Shown: positions 1 through 9,177, numbered from the stretch's first letter. The stretch is 64,000 bases of DNA from Ignavibacteria bacterium UBA2373 (GCA_002344005.1 DDTD01000096.1:56974-120973); one strand, 5' to 3'. Program-made: numbers and translations. Notes: a model not told the origin generated them from the sequence alone.

Positions 1-150
1 AACAATTCAATCAAACCCGACAAGTACACTTACGTTGAGAACACTATTGCTACAAGGGATAAAGTTTTGTCTGTCTTGCCAAAGTTTTGTAGTTTTGGGG
101 GAATGAAAGGTGAATTGGGTTACGATGAGAAACTGATAACACTTCAATGA
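1..150 (+). CDS. 3' end of an unidentified reading frame running in from the left edge
   Basis: Frame 1 is open from the first base to a TGA at 148-150, giving 49 residues that end GYDEKLITLQ. The stop overlaps the start of the next gene in an ATGA junction (147-150), the usual geometry of translationally coupled genes. The frame contains the peptide KFCSFGGMKG (codons 28-37), which recurs in the same frame at 7.07, 8.14, 9.27 and 49.97 kb. I do not recognise the protein. Because it is followed directly by a small secreted protein, the tail of a toxin upstream of its immunity gene is a reasonable guess, but nothing in these 49 residues proves it. The open frame could also be chance. Confidence 0.4.
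   Translation, partial: NNSIKPDKYTYVENTIATRDKVLSVLPKFCSFGGMKGELGYDEKLITLQ
81..112 (+). repeat. Dispersed 32-bp element, copy A
   Basis: First of five copies of a core reading AAAGTTTTGTAGTTTTG followed by a G-rich stretch and ATGAAAGGTG. A TTTG at 66-69 lies exactly 20 bp before TAGTTTTG (90-97), matching the Bacteroidetes sigma-factor consensus TTTG/TAnnTTTG. Here the element also lies inside an open frame. It is 35 bp upstream of the gene at 147. An upstream GTTGAGAAC followed 13 bp later by GGGATA (34-61) is shared with copy C. Confidence 0.75.
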
Positions 151-701
151 AAATCAATAAAACTCTCATATTTATATTTTTCCATTTGATAACAACCTTA
201 TCATTTGGTCAAATCAATTCTGAAAATAGGACATCTGAGTTAATTGAAAAATTGAATTGGGGTTCTATAAAAATTGATTGTCAACTAATTTTGATTTTAA
301 CTCAAACTGATTCAGTATCAAATGAGTTAGTAAAAATAGGAAAACCTGCAACAGAAAAACTTCTTTCTTCAATAAAAGTCCCAAATAAAACTGTTGCAAT
401 TCATATAATTTTAACAAGAATTTATGAAGATACAGAGCAAAAAGCAGAAGGATTAGGCACAGTATATATTTATAAAAATTGCAAAGAATTACACGGTTGG
501 CATCATGTATATAATGGAATATTTTGGAGTTGGAACTCTGAAGAAGGAGAGTCTATTAACCAAAACCAAATTGATAGTGCTTTTACTTATTGGCATAAGA
601 AATTGATTTCAAAAGAACCTGTTCAAATGCAGAACAGAAAAGAAATTTTTTCAATTCTTGATAAAGAAGCTAAAATCAAATTTCCTTGTATTGACGAATA
701 G
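147..701 (+). CDS. Small secreted protein, possible immunity protein
   Basis: A 184-residue protein with a clear N-terminal signal peptide (Lys-rich start, hydrophobic stretch about residues 6-18, cleavage probably after SFG-Q). The mature part is Lys/Glu/Ile-rich and holds a YKNCKELHGWHH segment near residues 110-120. I recognise no family. The start codon overlaps the stop of the upstream frame (ATGA), so the two are probably co-translated. A small periplasmic protein tightly coupled to an upstream gene is the arrangement of immunity proteins against periplasmic-acting toxins; this role is inferred from context only. Codon use is more AT-rich than in the housekeeping block that follows. Confidence 0.7.
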   Translation: MKINKTLIFIFFHLITTLSFGQINSENRTSELIEKLNWGSIKIDCQLILILTQTDSVSNELVKIGKPATEKLLSSIKVPNKTVAIHIILTRIYEDTEQKAEGLGTVYIYKNCKELHGWHHVYNGIFWSWNSEEGESINQNQIDSAFTYWHKKLISKEPVQMQNRKEIFSILDKEAKIKFPCIDE

Positions 702-885
702 ATAATACAAACAATCAAACAAAGTTCAACATCGTAATTTAGAAAAAATTATTAAGTTAAATTTAGTACATGAAAACATATCTGAAAGTTTGGTTGTAAA
801 GTAAAAACTTCGTACAATACCGGTAAGTCTTCCTCCAAAACAGTATTTCACATTGCATTTTGCCATCACTACATCTTAGGGAGCA

Positions 886-1854
886 TTATTTTTTGGTACT
901 CTCACAGCCATTACAATGGTGACTTTGAGCAAAGCTGTCGGATTCTATTTGAAATGTGGAATGTGATAATGAATAATCATTTTCTATTTTAGTACGGACA
1001 TCCGCCAATATTTCTTCATGGGAACGGCTACCATCACTGACAATATGGGCACTGACAGCATTATTATCTGTGTCTATTTGCCATACATGAACATCATGAA
1101 CATTGATGACTCCCTCTATTGATAATATTGTGGCTTCTATCATAGCTCTGTCTGCACCTTTAGGCGCGACATCCATAAGAATCCGCGCAGCCGAACGCAC
1201 TAATTTATATCCATTCCGCACAATAAACACAATAATTAATAAGGATAAAACAGGGTCAATCCATTCAATATGGGTAAAGTGCATAATGATGCCACCAATT
1301 ATCACTGCCAATGATGACAATAAATCCGACATCACATGTAAATATGCACTGCGCGTGCTGAGATGATGCGATTTATAAAGCACTATGGCACTTATTCCAT
1401 TAGCAATAAAACCAAATCCGGCAACAGCTAACATCGTGTCACCATGCACATGCTCCGAATGACCTAAAAGTCTTTCTACCGCTTCTTTTATCACTAATAC
1501 GCATACCGACAATAATACCACACCATTCACAAGTGCCGCAATTATTTCAACACGTTTAAATCCAAAAGTAAATCGCTGTAATTTTTTTTTATCGTTTTTG
1601 GATGCTTCATATAAACGCAAAGCCAGATATGCCACCAATAAAGCTCCGACATCCGTAAGCATGTGCCCCGCATCGGCACGTAAGGCAATACTGTTTGCTA
1701 TATAACTGCCTATAAGTTGTACCACCATTATACTTGCTGTGGTAATCATGGCAATAAGCAAAGAACGTCTGTCTTTACCTATATGATCAATATGGGAATG
1801 ATGATGGTCGGAATGGTCATGAGTATGATTATGATGGGAATAATGATGCGACAT
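886..1854 (-). CDS. Cation diffusion facilitator (CzcD/ZitB-type zinc exporter)
   Basis: 322-residue inner-membrane metal/proton antiporter of the CDF family. The first 22 residues are extremely His-rich, a cytoplasmic metal-binding tail common in zinc transporters. Six hydrophobic segments follow between about residues 32 and 215. The two transport-site motifs are visible: HMLTD (H64, D68) in the second helix and HVMSD in the fifth, i.e. HxxxD twice, the pattern associated with Zn2+. The C-terminal cytoplasmic domain (about 220-305) has the usual VHDVHVW motif. The protein ends in a second Cys/His cluster (HHCNGC). It is the last gene of a minus-strand group with the SUI1 gene (27 bp upstream). 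Substrate is inferred from motifs; cobalt or cadmium cannot be excluded. Confidence 0.93.
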   Translation of the reverse strand: MSHHYSHHNHTHDHSDHHHSHIDHIGKDRRSLLIAMITTASIMVVQLIGSYIANSIALRADAGHMLTDVGALLVAYLALRLYEASKNDKKKLQRFTFGFKRVEIIAALVNGVVLLSVCVLVIKEAVERLLGHSEHVHGDTMLAVAGFGFIANGISAIVLYKSHHLSTRSAYLHVMSDLLSSLAVIIGGIIMHFTHIEWIDPVLSLLIIVFIVRNGYKLVRSAARILMDVAPKGADRAMIEATILSIEGVINVHDVHVWQIDTDNNAVSAHIVSDGSRSHEEILADVRTKIENDYSLSHSTFQIESDSFAQSHHCNGCESTKK

Positions 1855-1881
1855 ATCTGTATATCTACGTTCAAAAAAATA

Positions 1882-2211
1882 TTATTTTGCAAGAGTAAAA
1901 CCCATTCCCGTAAGAATTTTTTTTACTTTTTCGCTATGCTCCCCTTGTATTTCAATGGAATTATCCAATACACCGCCTCCGGCACCACATTGCGATTTAA
2001 GTTTACGAGCAATATCGTCTAATTCGGCGGGTGTGGACTGAAATCCCGTAATAAGAGTAACTGTTTTTCCTTTTCGTCCTTTACTGTCATGAACTACTTT
2101 TAATTTTTGCGGTTTGCCATCATAACCCTTTTTGACGGACTGTTGTTCTTGTTTTCTGTCCGATTCCGGTAATAATGAAGCTAAATCGGACAATGAAGAT
2201 AACTTTTGCAT
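1882..2211 (-). CDS. SUI1/YciH-family translation initiation factor homologue
   Basis: 109 residues when started at the ATG at 2211 (MQKLSSL); a longer in-frame start at 2265 would add a non-conserved tail. Residues 35-105 form the SUI1 (eIF1-like) fold, with the Gly-rich segment QCGAGGGV and the following DNSIEIQGEH typical of bacterial YciH proteins. In E. coli YciH is a fidelity or stress-linked ribosome-associated factor and is non-essential. It sits between the transglycosylase gene (75 bp) and the CDF gene on the same strand. Confidence 0.88.
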   Translation of the reverse strand: MQKLSSLSDLASLLPESDRKQEQQSVKKGYDGKPQKLKVVHDSKGRKGKTVTLITGFQSTPAELDDIARKLKSQCGAGGGVLDNSIEIQGEHSEKVKKILTGMGFTLAK

Positions 2212-2285
2212 AGTGTGAAAATGCGTATAATTATATGAAAAGATTGATGTATGGAATAAAATCAATGATAGTGCATATATTTACA

Positions 2286-3308
2286 CTACTTATCCATGCC
2301 TAATTTTTCGGCTAAAGTCAGCACAGCGCTAACATAATCTTTGCTATTATTGTAATGGAACACAGCTTTTTCATGTGATTCTCTATCCTTGCGCCATCCA
2401 TTAACCGATAAATAATTTGCCACACTAAAAATAGCGTCTTGCTCATCGAATAAATTGATTTTTCCATCGCCGTCACCGTCCACTGCCCATGAACGATAAC
2501 TTGACGGCAAAAATTGCGATAAACCGAAGGCACCGGCGAATGATCCTTTTATATCGAGAACATCGGCATGATAGCGCGAACGCATGGAATCGAGAGCCAT
2601 TAATTGATCTATTGCCCACGCCGATTTTTTATTTGCTCTTTGTTCTATTTTTTTCTCTAATTCATACAGCCCTGTCGTATCTTTTTTTTCTGATAATTCT
2701 TGGCGAACGACATTTTTATTTTTTTCAATATTTTCAGGACGATTGGCTAAGGCAACCGATAAGAACACACTTGCAATGGAATGATTGCCTGTAATTTTTC
2801 CGAATTTTGTTTCTATCCATAAAATGGACGTGATGGCTTGTTTGGGCACATTGTACTTGGCTGCTGCACTATCAAGGTCACGGGAATGTTGTTCCATAAA
2901 AGAGACCCCCTTATTCACCGAATACGCATCATGATGTTGGCTGTAATCGGTTGGTTTTCTATAGCCCGTCACATTAATTTTGACAAGCGACTCTTTGAAC
3001 TGCACTCGGCTGTCAGTCATCAGGCGCACTAAAAATGCAGTGTCCATGCCTTTTTGCAAAAGCGGTTGCATTATCGGAGCAAAAACCGCATGGTTTGAAG
3101 AGTGCCAATATTCCGGCAGATACAAAGCGATGCCCGTGCGTGGTGGTGGCGGAGTTGCTTCCTTCGATTGTGACGGAGCCGAACCGCATGAGCGGAACAA
3201 TAACATACCCGCCGCCATTATCCATAATGACGATACCGAAAAACGCAGATATAATGAATGTGATTTCACCTGATGAATATTCCTTAGAAACAGATTTACT
3301 ACTGCCAT
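2286..3308 (-). CDS. Lytic murein transglycosylase, MltB-like lipoprotein
   Basis: 340 residues from the ATG at 3308; a start at 3326 adds six residues. A hydrophobic segment ends in LLFRSC, a plausible lipobox, so the protein is probably lipid-anchored after a rather long n-region. The catalytic domain matches the SLT_2/MltB family: a central WIETKFG with the likely catalytic Glu, then GAFGLSQFLPSSY and the DGDGDGKINLFDEQDAI segment, followed by NYLSVNGW. These enzymes cleave the MurNAc-GlcNAc bond of peptidoglycan to give 1,6-anhydro products. It is divergent from kynU (3411), with about 100 bp between them. Confidence 0.88.
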   Translation of the reverse strand: MAVVNLFLRNIHQVKSHSLYLRFSVSSLWIMAAGMLLFRSCGSAPSQSKEATPPPPRTGIALYLPEYWHSSNHAVFAPIMQPLLQKGMDTAFLVRLMTDSRVQFKESLVKINVTGYRKPTDYSQHHDAYSVNKGVSFMEQHSRDLDSAAAKYNVPKQAITSILWIETKFGKITGNHSIASVFLSVALANRPENIEKNKNVVRQELSEKKDTTGLYELEKKIEQRANKKSAWAIDQLMALDSMRSRYHADVLDIKGSFAGAFGLSQFLPSSYRSWAVDGDGDGKINLFDEQDAIFSVANYLSVNGWRKDRESHEKAVFHYNNSKDYVSAVLTLAEKLGMDK

Positions 3309-3410
3309 TGAACTGTGAAAAAGCACTGCTTACCCACAGATGTTTATTGTTTTCTTCCTAATTTGCACTCTGATTTGCGAGTACAACGATTCTAAACCGC
3401 TATTGTTTTT

Positions 3411-4703
3411 ATGAACGAATATACTAATTCTCTTGATTTTGCGTGCCGGCTTGACAATGCCGACGAGCTTCATCATTTTCGCGGACGCTTCCATTTTCCG
3501 TGTTTTCAAGACAATACCATTTTTTACTTTTGTGGTAATTCTTTGGGGTTAATGCCAAAAACCGTTCAATATGCCTTACTTCATGAGCTTGAAGATTGGC
3601 ACAAATACGGCGTTGAAGGTCACTTCATGGCACGTAATCCTTGGTTCAGTTATCATACCTTGCTTCGGGAACCTCTTGCCATGCTCACAGGCGGGCTACC
3701 CTCCGAAGTTGTCTGTATGAATACCCTCACCGTGAATCTCCACTTGATGATGGTATCGTTTTATCGTCCAACACAAGAACGCTTCAAAATTATCATCGAA
3801 GCCGGAGCTTTTCCATCCGACTATTATACCGTAGAGACACAAATAGCGTTCCATGGTTACAACCCCGAAACAGCACTTATCGAAATTGCACCCCGCGAAG
3901 GTGAAACAACCCTCCGCACAGAAGACATTGTTCGCACTATCGAAGAGCATGGCTCATCTGTGGCTTTGGTGCTTTTCAGTGGTGTGCAGTATCAGACGGG
4001 GCAACGTTTTGACATGAAAGCTATCACCGAAGCCGCGCATAGCATTGGTGCAAAAGCAGGTTTCGATTTGGCTCATGCCATTGGCAATGTGGAATTGGCT
4101 TTGCATGATTGGGATGTGGATTTTGCTGCTTGGTGTTCCTACAAATATCTGAACTCGGGTCCCGGTGGCATAGGCGGGGTTTTTGTTCATGAACGTCACG
4201 GCTCATCGCCCGATGTACCTCGTTTCGGGGGCTGGTGGGGCTATGAAGAATCCACACGTTTCCAAATGAAGAAAGGATTTAAACCTTCACAAGGGGCTAA
4301 TGGCTGGCAATTATCGAATGCTCAAGTGTTTCAAATGGCTGCACTCAAAGCATCGCTCGATATATTTCAAGAAGCAGGTTTTGATACGCTATGTGCAAAA
4401 CGAGATCAATTGACGGCTTTTCTTGAATTTCACATTAACGATATGCTCGACAATAATCCCGCAATTCCGCTCACTGTGCTCACACCCAAAGAAAAAGAGC
4501 AGCGCGGTGCGCAATTATCTCTCGCTTTTTCTGAAAGAGGAAAAGAATTACATAAAAAATTAACGGATATAGGCATTATCGGTGATTGGCGCGAACCCAA
4601 TATTATTCGTATTGCACCCGCACCACTGTATAATTCCTTTACCGATATTTATCATTTCCGCACTGCATTAGAAACACTGTGCGCAGAAATGTGGCCTCAT
4701 TAA
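3411..4703 (+). CDS. kynU: Kynureninase
   Basis: 430-residue PLP enzyme matching kynureninase (EC 3.7.1.3) over its whole length. Recognisable parts: FCGNSLGLMPK at the N-terminus, the GVEGHF segment, DLAHAIGN (the PLP-pyridine Asp region) and the Schiff-base lysine in CSYKYLNSGPGG near residue 245. It converts kynurenine to anthranilate, or 3-hydroxykynurenine to 3-hydroxyanthranilate. The second reaction feeds de novo NAD synthesis by the tryptophan route. No kmo, haoA or tryptophan dioxygenase gene is in the window. It lies 31 bp upstream of the Fe-S oxidoreductase on the same strand. Confidence 0.95.
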   Translation: MNEYTNSLDFACRLDNADELHHFRGRFHFPCFQDNTIFYFCGNSLGLMPKTVQYALLHELEDWHKYGVEGHFMARNPWFSYHTLLREPLAMLTGGLPSEVVCMNTLTVNLHLMMVSFYRPTQERFKIIIEAGAFPSDYYTVETQIAFHGYNPETALIEIAPREGETTLRTEDIVRTIEEHGSSVALVLFSGVQYQTGQRFDMKAITEAAHSIGAKAGFDLAHAIGNVELALHDWDVDFAAWCSYKYLNSGPGGIGGVFVHERHGSSPDVPRFGGWWGYEESTRFQMKKGFKPSQGANGWQLSNAQVFQMAALKASLDIFQEAGFDTLCAKRDQLTAFLEFHINDMLDNNPAIPLTVLTPKEKEQRGAQLSLAFSERGKELHKKLTDIGIIGDWREPNIIRIAPAPLYNSFTDIYHFRTALETLCAEMWPH

Positions 4704-4734
4704 TAGACATTATTTATTCAAAGGTGATAATAGT

Positions 4735-6867
4735 ATGGAAGTAAAAAATTACTTATTTCTTATGCTCATGGCAATTGCCGGAGGTGTTTTTGCGCGAAGT
4801 GCTGCACGCCTTTTACAATACTTGAGTTTTGCCAAACCGGAAATACGATGGGATAATATTCCGGCTCGTATAAAACAAACATTACTTGTCGGTTTTGCAC
4901 AAACAAAAATTCTTCGCGATAAAGTCGCGGGTCCTATTCATGCCGGTATTTTCTGGGGATTTCTTATCCTGTTAGCAGCCGCCACAGAATCTGTGTTGGA
5001 AGGTATTCACCCCGCTTTAGGACTTAACTTTTTAGGACCGATATATTCCGTGATGTCAATTCTCATTGATATATTTTGCTTGATGATTATTGCCGGAACT
5101 ATGATGTCACTATGGCGACGTTATGTTTCTAAAATTAAGCGTTTGCAAGTGGAAGCCGAAAAAGTGGAAGCCGCAATGATTTTACTGACCATTTTTTCTA
5201 TTGTCACATCATTATTATTCCAAAATTCTGCACGAGTGGCAATGGATGCCGATTTTTCATGGGCTGTCCGTCCGGTTTCTTCATTTATTGCTCAAACACT
5301 CTTCTCAGGCTTTTCTTATGGAACATTGCATTTTATCTTTGAAGCATGTTGGTGGATTCATATCATATTAATTTTGGGATTTACCAATTATTTGCCCTAT
5401 TCGAAGCACTTGCATGTTTTGACTTCCATTCCGAATGTGTTTTTCTCTAAAATTACTTATCCCAATGTATTGGAGAAAATTGATTTTGAGCAAGACAATA
5501 TCACGCGCTTTGGTATCAATGATATTGAGGATTTTTCATGGAAAACTATTCTTGACGGTTATACCTGTACGCATTGCGGACGATGCACCAGCGTATGTCC
5601 TGCTAATACAACAGGTAAAGTACTTGACCCGCGCGAAATTATTGTGCAAATTCATCATCGCACAATGGAAAAAGGTCCTTTACAATCCAAAATTGCCGAT
5701 TATGCGCTCAATGCCTCACGCCAAGAGCGGAAACAAGCAGCTGAACATATTTTAACGGGTATCAGCACTGCCGAATACACAGAATTGGAGCAAGAAATAT
5801 TTACCGAAGTCTTAAATGAGCAAGAACAAAATATATGGAATAAAAAATTAATCGGCGATTATGTCAATCCCGATGCCTTATGGCAATGTACAACCTGCGG
5901 TGCATGTATGCAAGAATGTCCCGTCAATATTGAGCATGTGCCCGCCATTGTCGGTATGCGCCGTTCAATGGTCATGATGGAATCGGCATTTAATGAAGAG
6001 TCCGCAATTTTACCGGATATTTATGGTAATATGGAAAATAATAGTGTGCCATGGGGCGGATTTTCCGAAAGCGACCGCGCGGCATGGGCTGAAGGTACGG
6101 GCATAAAAACCGCCGCCGAAGATGCTGACATGGAAGTATTATTCTGGGTTGGATGTGCAGGCAGCTTTGATGACAGAGCAAAAAAAATTACTCTTGCCTT
6201 TGCTGAATTAATGACTCTTGCCGGAATTAATTTCCGTATTCTTGGCACCGAAGAACGTTGCACCGGCGACCCCGCGCGCCGATCGGGTAATGAATATCTT
6301 GCCGATATGCTAACAAAAATGAATGTAGAAACATTGAATATGTATAATGTCAAAAATATTGTGACCACATGTCCACATTGTTTTAATACATTAAAAAATG
6401 ATTATCCGCAATTTGGCGGTAATTATGAAGTGTCACATCATTCGCAGTATATTCGCTCATTAGTTTCTTCGGGACGTTTGCACATTGATAAAAATTCCGG
6501 CATATCCGAACAAGCGATTGCTTATCATGATTCATGTTATCTGGGCAGATATAATGATGAATATGAAGCACCGAGAGCGACATTAACCAATATTCCCGGC
6601 TTAGAAATTCTTGAGGTAGAACGCTCCGAAAGTCGTGGTTTTTGTTGCGGTGCCGGTGGGGCAAGAATGTTTATGGAAGAGCATGTCGGTGAGCGAGTTA
6701 ATGTCAACAGAACCAATGAATTATTGGCAACAGGAGCAGATACTATTGCCGTGAATTGTCCATTTTGCACCACCATGATTACCGATGGCGTGAAAGCAGC
6801 AGAAAAAATAGACAGCGTGCGCGTGCGTGACATCAGTGAAATTATTCTTGATGTAGTGAAAAAATAA
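4735..6867 (+). CDS. Membrane-bound Fe-S oxidoreductase (HdrD/GlpC-like with NarI-type membrane domain)
   Basis: 710 residues. About residues 1-230 hold several hydrophobic helices resembling a NarI-type cytochrome b domain. Two ferredoxin-type clusters follow: CTHCGRCTSVCP near 279 and CTTCGACMQECP near 387, each ready to bind a 4Fe-4S centre. The C-terminal half carries two CCG (cysteine-rich) domains, seen in CPHCFNTLKN with CCGAGGARMF and flanking Cys residues, like the catalytic subunit of heterodisulfide reductase or GlpC. Such fusions occur widely in Bacteroidetes and Chlorobi and probably move electrons between the quinone pool and a soluble partner; the partner is not evident here. 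An intrinsic terminator follows directly. Confidence 0.9.
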   Translation: MEVKNYLFLMLMAIAGGVFARSAARLLQYLSFAKPEIRWDNIPARIKQTLLVGFAQTKILRDKVAGPIHAGIFWGFLILLAAATESVLEGIHPALGLNFLGPIYSVMSILIDIFCLMIIAGTMMSLWRRYVSKIKRLQVEAEKVEAAMILLTIFSIVTSLLFQNSARVAMDADFSWAVRPVSSFIAQTLFSGFSYGTLHFIFEACWWIHIILILGFTNYLPYSKHLHVLTSIPNVFFSKITYPNVLEKIDFEQDNITRFGINDIEDFSWKTILDGYTCTHCGRCTSVCPANTTGKVLDPREIIVQIHHRTMEKGPLQSKIADYALNASRQERKQAAEHILTGISTAEYTELEQEIFTEVLNEQEQNIWNKKLIGDYVNPDALWQCTTCGACMQECPVNIEHVPAIVGMRRSMVMMESAFNEESAILPDIYGNMENNSVPWGGFSESDRAAWAEGTGIKTAAEDADMEVLFWVGCAGSFDDRAKKITLAFAELMTLAGINFRILGTEERCTGDPARRSGNEYLADMLTKMNVETLNMYNVKNIVTTCPHCFNTLKNDYPQFGGNYEVSHHSQYIRSLVSSGRLHIDKNSGISEQAIAYHDSCYLGRYNDEYEAPRATLTNIPGLEILEVERSESRGFCCGAGGARMFMEEHVGERVNVNRTNELLATGADTIAVNCPFCTTMITDGVKAAEKIDSVRVRDISEIILDVVKK

Positions 6868-6890
6868 TATTCTGCATTGCATTATTCTCA

Positions 6891-6923
6891 GCCCTTTTGT
6901 TTATACAAGAGGGCTTTTTTTTT
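6891..6923 (+). terminator. Intrinsic terminator after the Fe-S oxidoreductase
   Basis: GCCCTTTTG (6891-6899) pairs with CAAGAGGGC (6906-6914), one G-U pair, 6-nt loop, followed by nine Ts. It separates the housekeeping block from the accessory array that starts at about 7.05 kb. Confidence 0.88.
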
Positions 6924-7054
6924 GCATAGATAGCGACGCATCGGCACGAGCTTATGGACTCAGGAATGTGATAAAAAAAAGCATTGCAAAAGCGGATCAG
7001 TGAACCTGTAAAGCGATGTTTTTACTCCGGCATAGGACATTCCCTTTGTTCATG

Positions 7055-7101
7055 TTTGGGTGGATACACAAAATTTTGTAGTTTTGAGGGAATGAAAGGT
7101 G
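7055..7101 (+). repeat. Dispersed element, copy B (promoter-like, also an open KFCSFEGMKG frame)
   Basis: TTTG at 7055-7058, 20-bp spacer, TAGTTTTG at 7079-7086, then GAGGGAATGAAAGGTG. In the KFCSF frame it reads KFCSFEGMKG and continues to a TGA at 7137-7139. It lies about 95 bp before the ATG of the HEAT-like gene at 7197 and is the likely promoter or module boundary for that gene. Confidence 0.7.
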
Positions 7102-7196
7102 TTTTACATATTGCGGGTTCTACGGTCTTTACAGAATGAAAAACTCCTTTAGAACATCTATACATCTTGGCATATACGCAAATAGAAGTGAAAGAC

Positions 7197-8021
7197 ATGA
7201 TAAAAACCGTAAACGAATTTATTGCATTTATACAAAGCGACAACACGACCGATCAATTTCGTGCCAGGTATGACAATGCTGATATTAAAATTTGGCTCGA
7301 GATTATTAAAAATTACCCCGATTTCAAGACTTGGGTAATCCATAATAAGACAGTTCAAATAGAAATACTTGAAATACTTTGTGCTGACAAAGACCCGAAT
7401 ATACGCTCTGACATCGCGAAAAAACTAAAAATAAATGACTTCATTTTTAATATACTTTCGGTTGACCCAGACGAAAACGTTCGGTACGCATTAATGTGCA
7501 ATACAGTTTTATCGGTTGACAAAATCAAGAAAATAAAAGTTGACGACTCTACTTGGCTGACAGAAAAGCTTGCTGACATAATAAACATTCAAATGCCAAT
7601 CAGGAGAAACACATTTTACGGTAACGATTCGCTCATAGATAGTTACATAGAATTATCGAAACACAGTCACCCACATTGGGCAGACTTTGGAAAATCAATG
7701 GTAATGTTTTTGACAGCAGCTAATAGGTTGTTTAAAACAACAGAGGTTTGGGGATATACATCACATCATGAACTCAAACTACAGGCTGAAAACACCTTGC
7801 ATGCTCCATGTTATGTACAAATTGCGCCCACAGTAGGAGGAGAGGAAGATTATGAGATTTCCTACGTGATGCCTGTCAATAAAGCTCCTTTGAAGCACGC
7901 TGTGGTTAGCGGAATTGCTAATTCTCTAGATGAAGCAATGTATTATTTGCTAGTTGCAATGAAAGAATCCGATGGTTGGAAAGAAAGTAGCGAGTTGTTA
8001 GAACTACTTTCGAAATATTGA
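7197..8021 (+). CDS. HEAT-like repeat protein of unknown function
   Basis: 274 residues when started at the ATG at 7197; a TTG at 7167 would add ten residues but is less likely. It has no signal peptide and is probably cytoplasmic. Residues about 45-115 contain two helical units of the type DPNIRSDIAKKL and DPDENVRYAL, which resemble HEAT or leucine-rich-variant repeats. The C-terminal half, with a WGYTSHHELKLQ segment and a beta-rich stretch, is not recognised. The gene stands alone between copies B and C of the dispersed element, so it looks like one unit of an accessory array. An immunity or antitoxin role is possible but unproven. Confidence 0.65.
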   Translation: MIKTVNEFIAFIQSDNTTDQFRARYDNADIKIWLEIIKNYPDFKTWVIHNKTVQIEILEILCADKDPNIRSDIAKKLKINDFIFNILSVDPDENVRYALMCNTVLSVDKIKKIKVDDSTWLTEKLADIINIQMPIRRNTFYGNDSLIDSYIELSKHSHPHWADFGKSMVMFLTAANRLFKTTEVWGYTSHHELKLQAENTLHAPCYVQIAPTVGGEEDYEISYVMPVNKAPLKHAVVSGIANSLDEAMYYLLVAMKESDGWKESSELLELLSKY

Positions 8022-8045
8022 AGCATCATAATCTGCTCATTACTC

Positions 8046-8185
8046 AACAGCCCTCACTCTTCCCCAACTCATCGGTGATTGTTGAGAACTATAAGTGGTA
8101 TTGGGATACTAACATGAAGAATTGTGTTTGGGTGGACAGACAAAGTTTTGTAGTTTTGAGGAAATGAAAGGTGCTTTGCGTGAAT
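8046..8185 (+). repeat. 140-bp direct repeat, copy C (left flank of the VbhA/Fic unit)
   Basis: Matches 9176-9315 at a constant offset of 1130 bp with about seven mismatches and no indels. It contains the 17-mer ACTCTTCCCCAACTCAT (8056-8072) and the dispersed element (TTTG 8127-8130, TAGTTTTG 8151-8158). It begins 25 bp after the stop of the preceding gene. The KFCSFEEMKG frame is open here and runs on to a TAG at about 8229. Confidence 0.92.
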
Positions 8186-8348
8186 ATGGGAGGGGTACCT
8201 TACAAATTTACAAAAGTACTTCATAGACAGACTACGTTTGTTTTCAGTAACTGTACAATCCATAGCCCTATATAGCGCATTGTAAAACATGCAGGAATCA
8301 TGCAATGTAACCTAAATAATATAGTTTAAAATAGTTTAATACTTAAAT

Positions 8349-8570
8349 ATGTTCAATACAATTGAAATAGACAGAAATAATCTGACAATAATGGGAGTTG
8401 AATTTTCGGATTTGAGAACCTTAGAAAACACTGCAAATGCTTTGGGGAGTAATATGTTTGAAGGTTTTAAACCGACTCCGAAAGGTATTGAAATAATAAG
8501 AGACTATGTGACAGGTACAATATCACTAACGGAACTTGTTGTATTGGCTAAGCAAAAATCCTATGTCTAA
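8349..8570 (+). CDS. VbhA-type Fic antitoxin
   Basis: 73-residue cytoplasmic protein whose stop overlaps the fic start by 8 bp. Residues 34-39 read SNMFEG, matching the (S/T)xxxE(G/N) inhibitory motif by which class I Fic antitoxins insert a Glu into the ATP site of the toxin. The following FKPTPKGIEIIRDYV(T)G and the helical tail ISLTELVVLAKQK are typical of the family. It would hold the downstream Fic AMP-transferase inactive. The pair sits 160 bp after one 140-bp direct repeat and ends 1 bp before the other. Confidence 0.85.
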   Translation: MFNTIEIDRNNLTIMGVEFSDLRTLENTANALGSNMFEGFKPTPKGIEIIRDYVTGTISLTELVVLAKQKSYV

Positions 8571-9177
8571 TTCTTACAGATACATAGACACCGACTATAC
8601 CTACGCTGATCCCAAGTAAGGAATTTTAAGAAATTTAGAAGATATTTCTGACCCCGATGTATTACTCTTTGTTGAGAGTGCAGCCGTAACGAAACGACTG
8701 AAAGAACTTTACGAAAGCCCTATAAAAATCACAGGAATTGACAGTCTTTTTGAAATTCATAGGCACTTATTCCAAGACATTTACGTTTGGGCAGGAAAAA
8801 AACGGATTGTTGAAATAAGCAAAGACGGCAAACAGTTTTTTCCTACTTCACATTTTGACAACGCTTTCAGATACATTGACCAATTAATTGCCGAGTTCAA
8901 GAAAATCCCGAAAGACAATAAGCGAAAGTTAGCCGAACTTTTGGCAGAAATTTTAGATAATGTCAATTATGTACACCCATTCAGAGAAGGAAATGGACGA
9001 ACACAAAGAGAGTTTTTAAGACTGTTAGCTTTGGACAAAAGTTTGACCTTAAATCTTAACCCTCCAAATAACAAAAGTGTTTATGAACGATATATGAATG
9101 GGACAATTGAGAGTGATATTACAACATTGACTGAGCTTATTTTTGAACTGATTGCAACTGAAAATCATGAAGACTAA
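8563..9177 (+). pseudogene. fic: Fic toxin interrupted by a nonsense codon
   Basis: From the ATG at 8563 the frame codes for a 204-residue Fic AMP-transferase, but codon 19 (8617-8619) is TAA, placed in the N-terminal YTYADPK-x-GILRNLED segment. Everything after it is open to 9177 and well conserved: the DIYVWAGK beta-flap region and the complete active-site motif HPFREGNGRTQR, with catalytic His and the acidic Mg-binding Glu. No ATG restarts the frame before the catalytic core; the next possible start is a TTG at 8941, far too late. A single base change or sequencing error would explain it. If real, the toxin is dead while its antitoxin survives. Confidence 0.85.
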
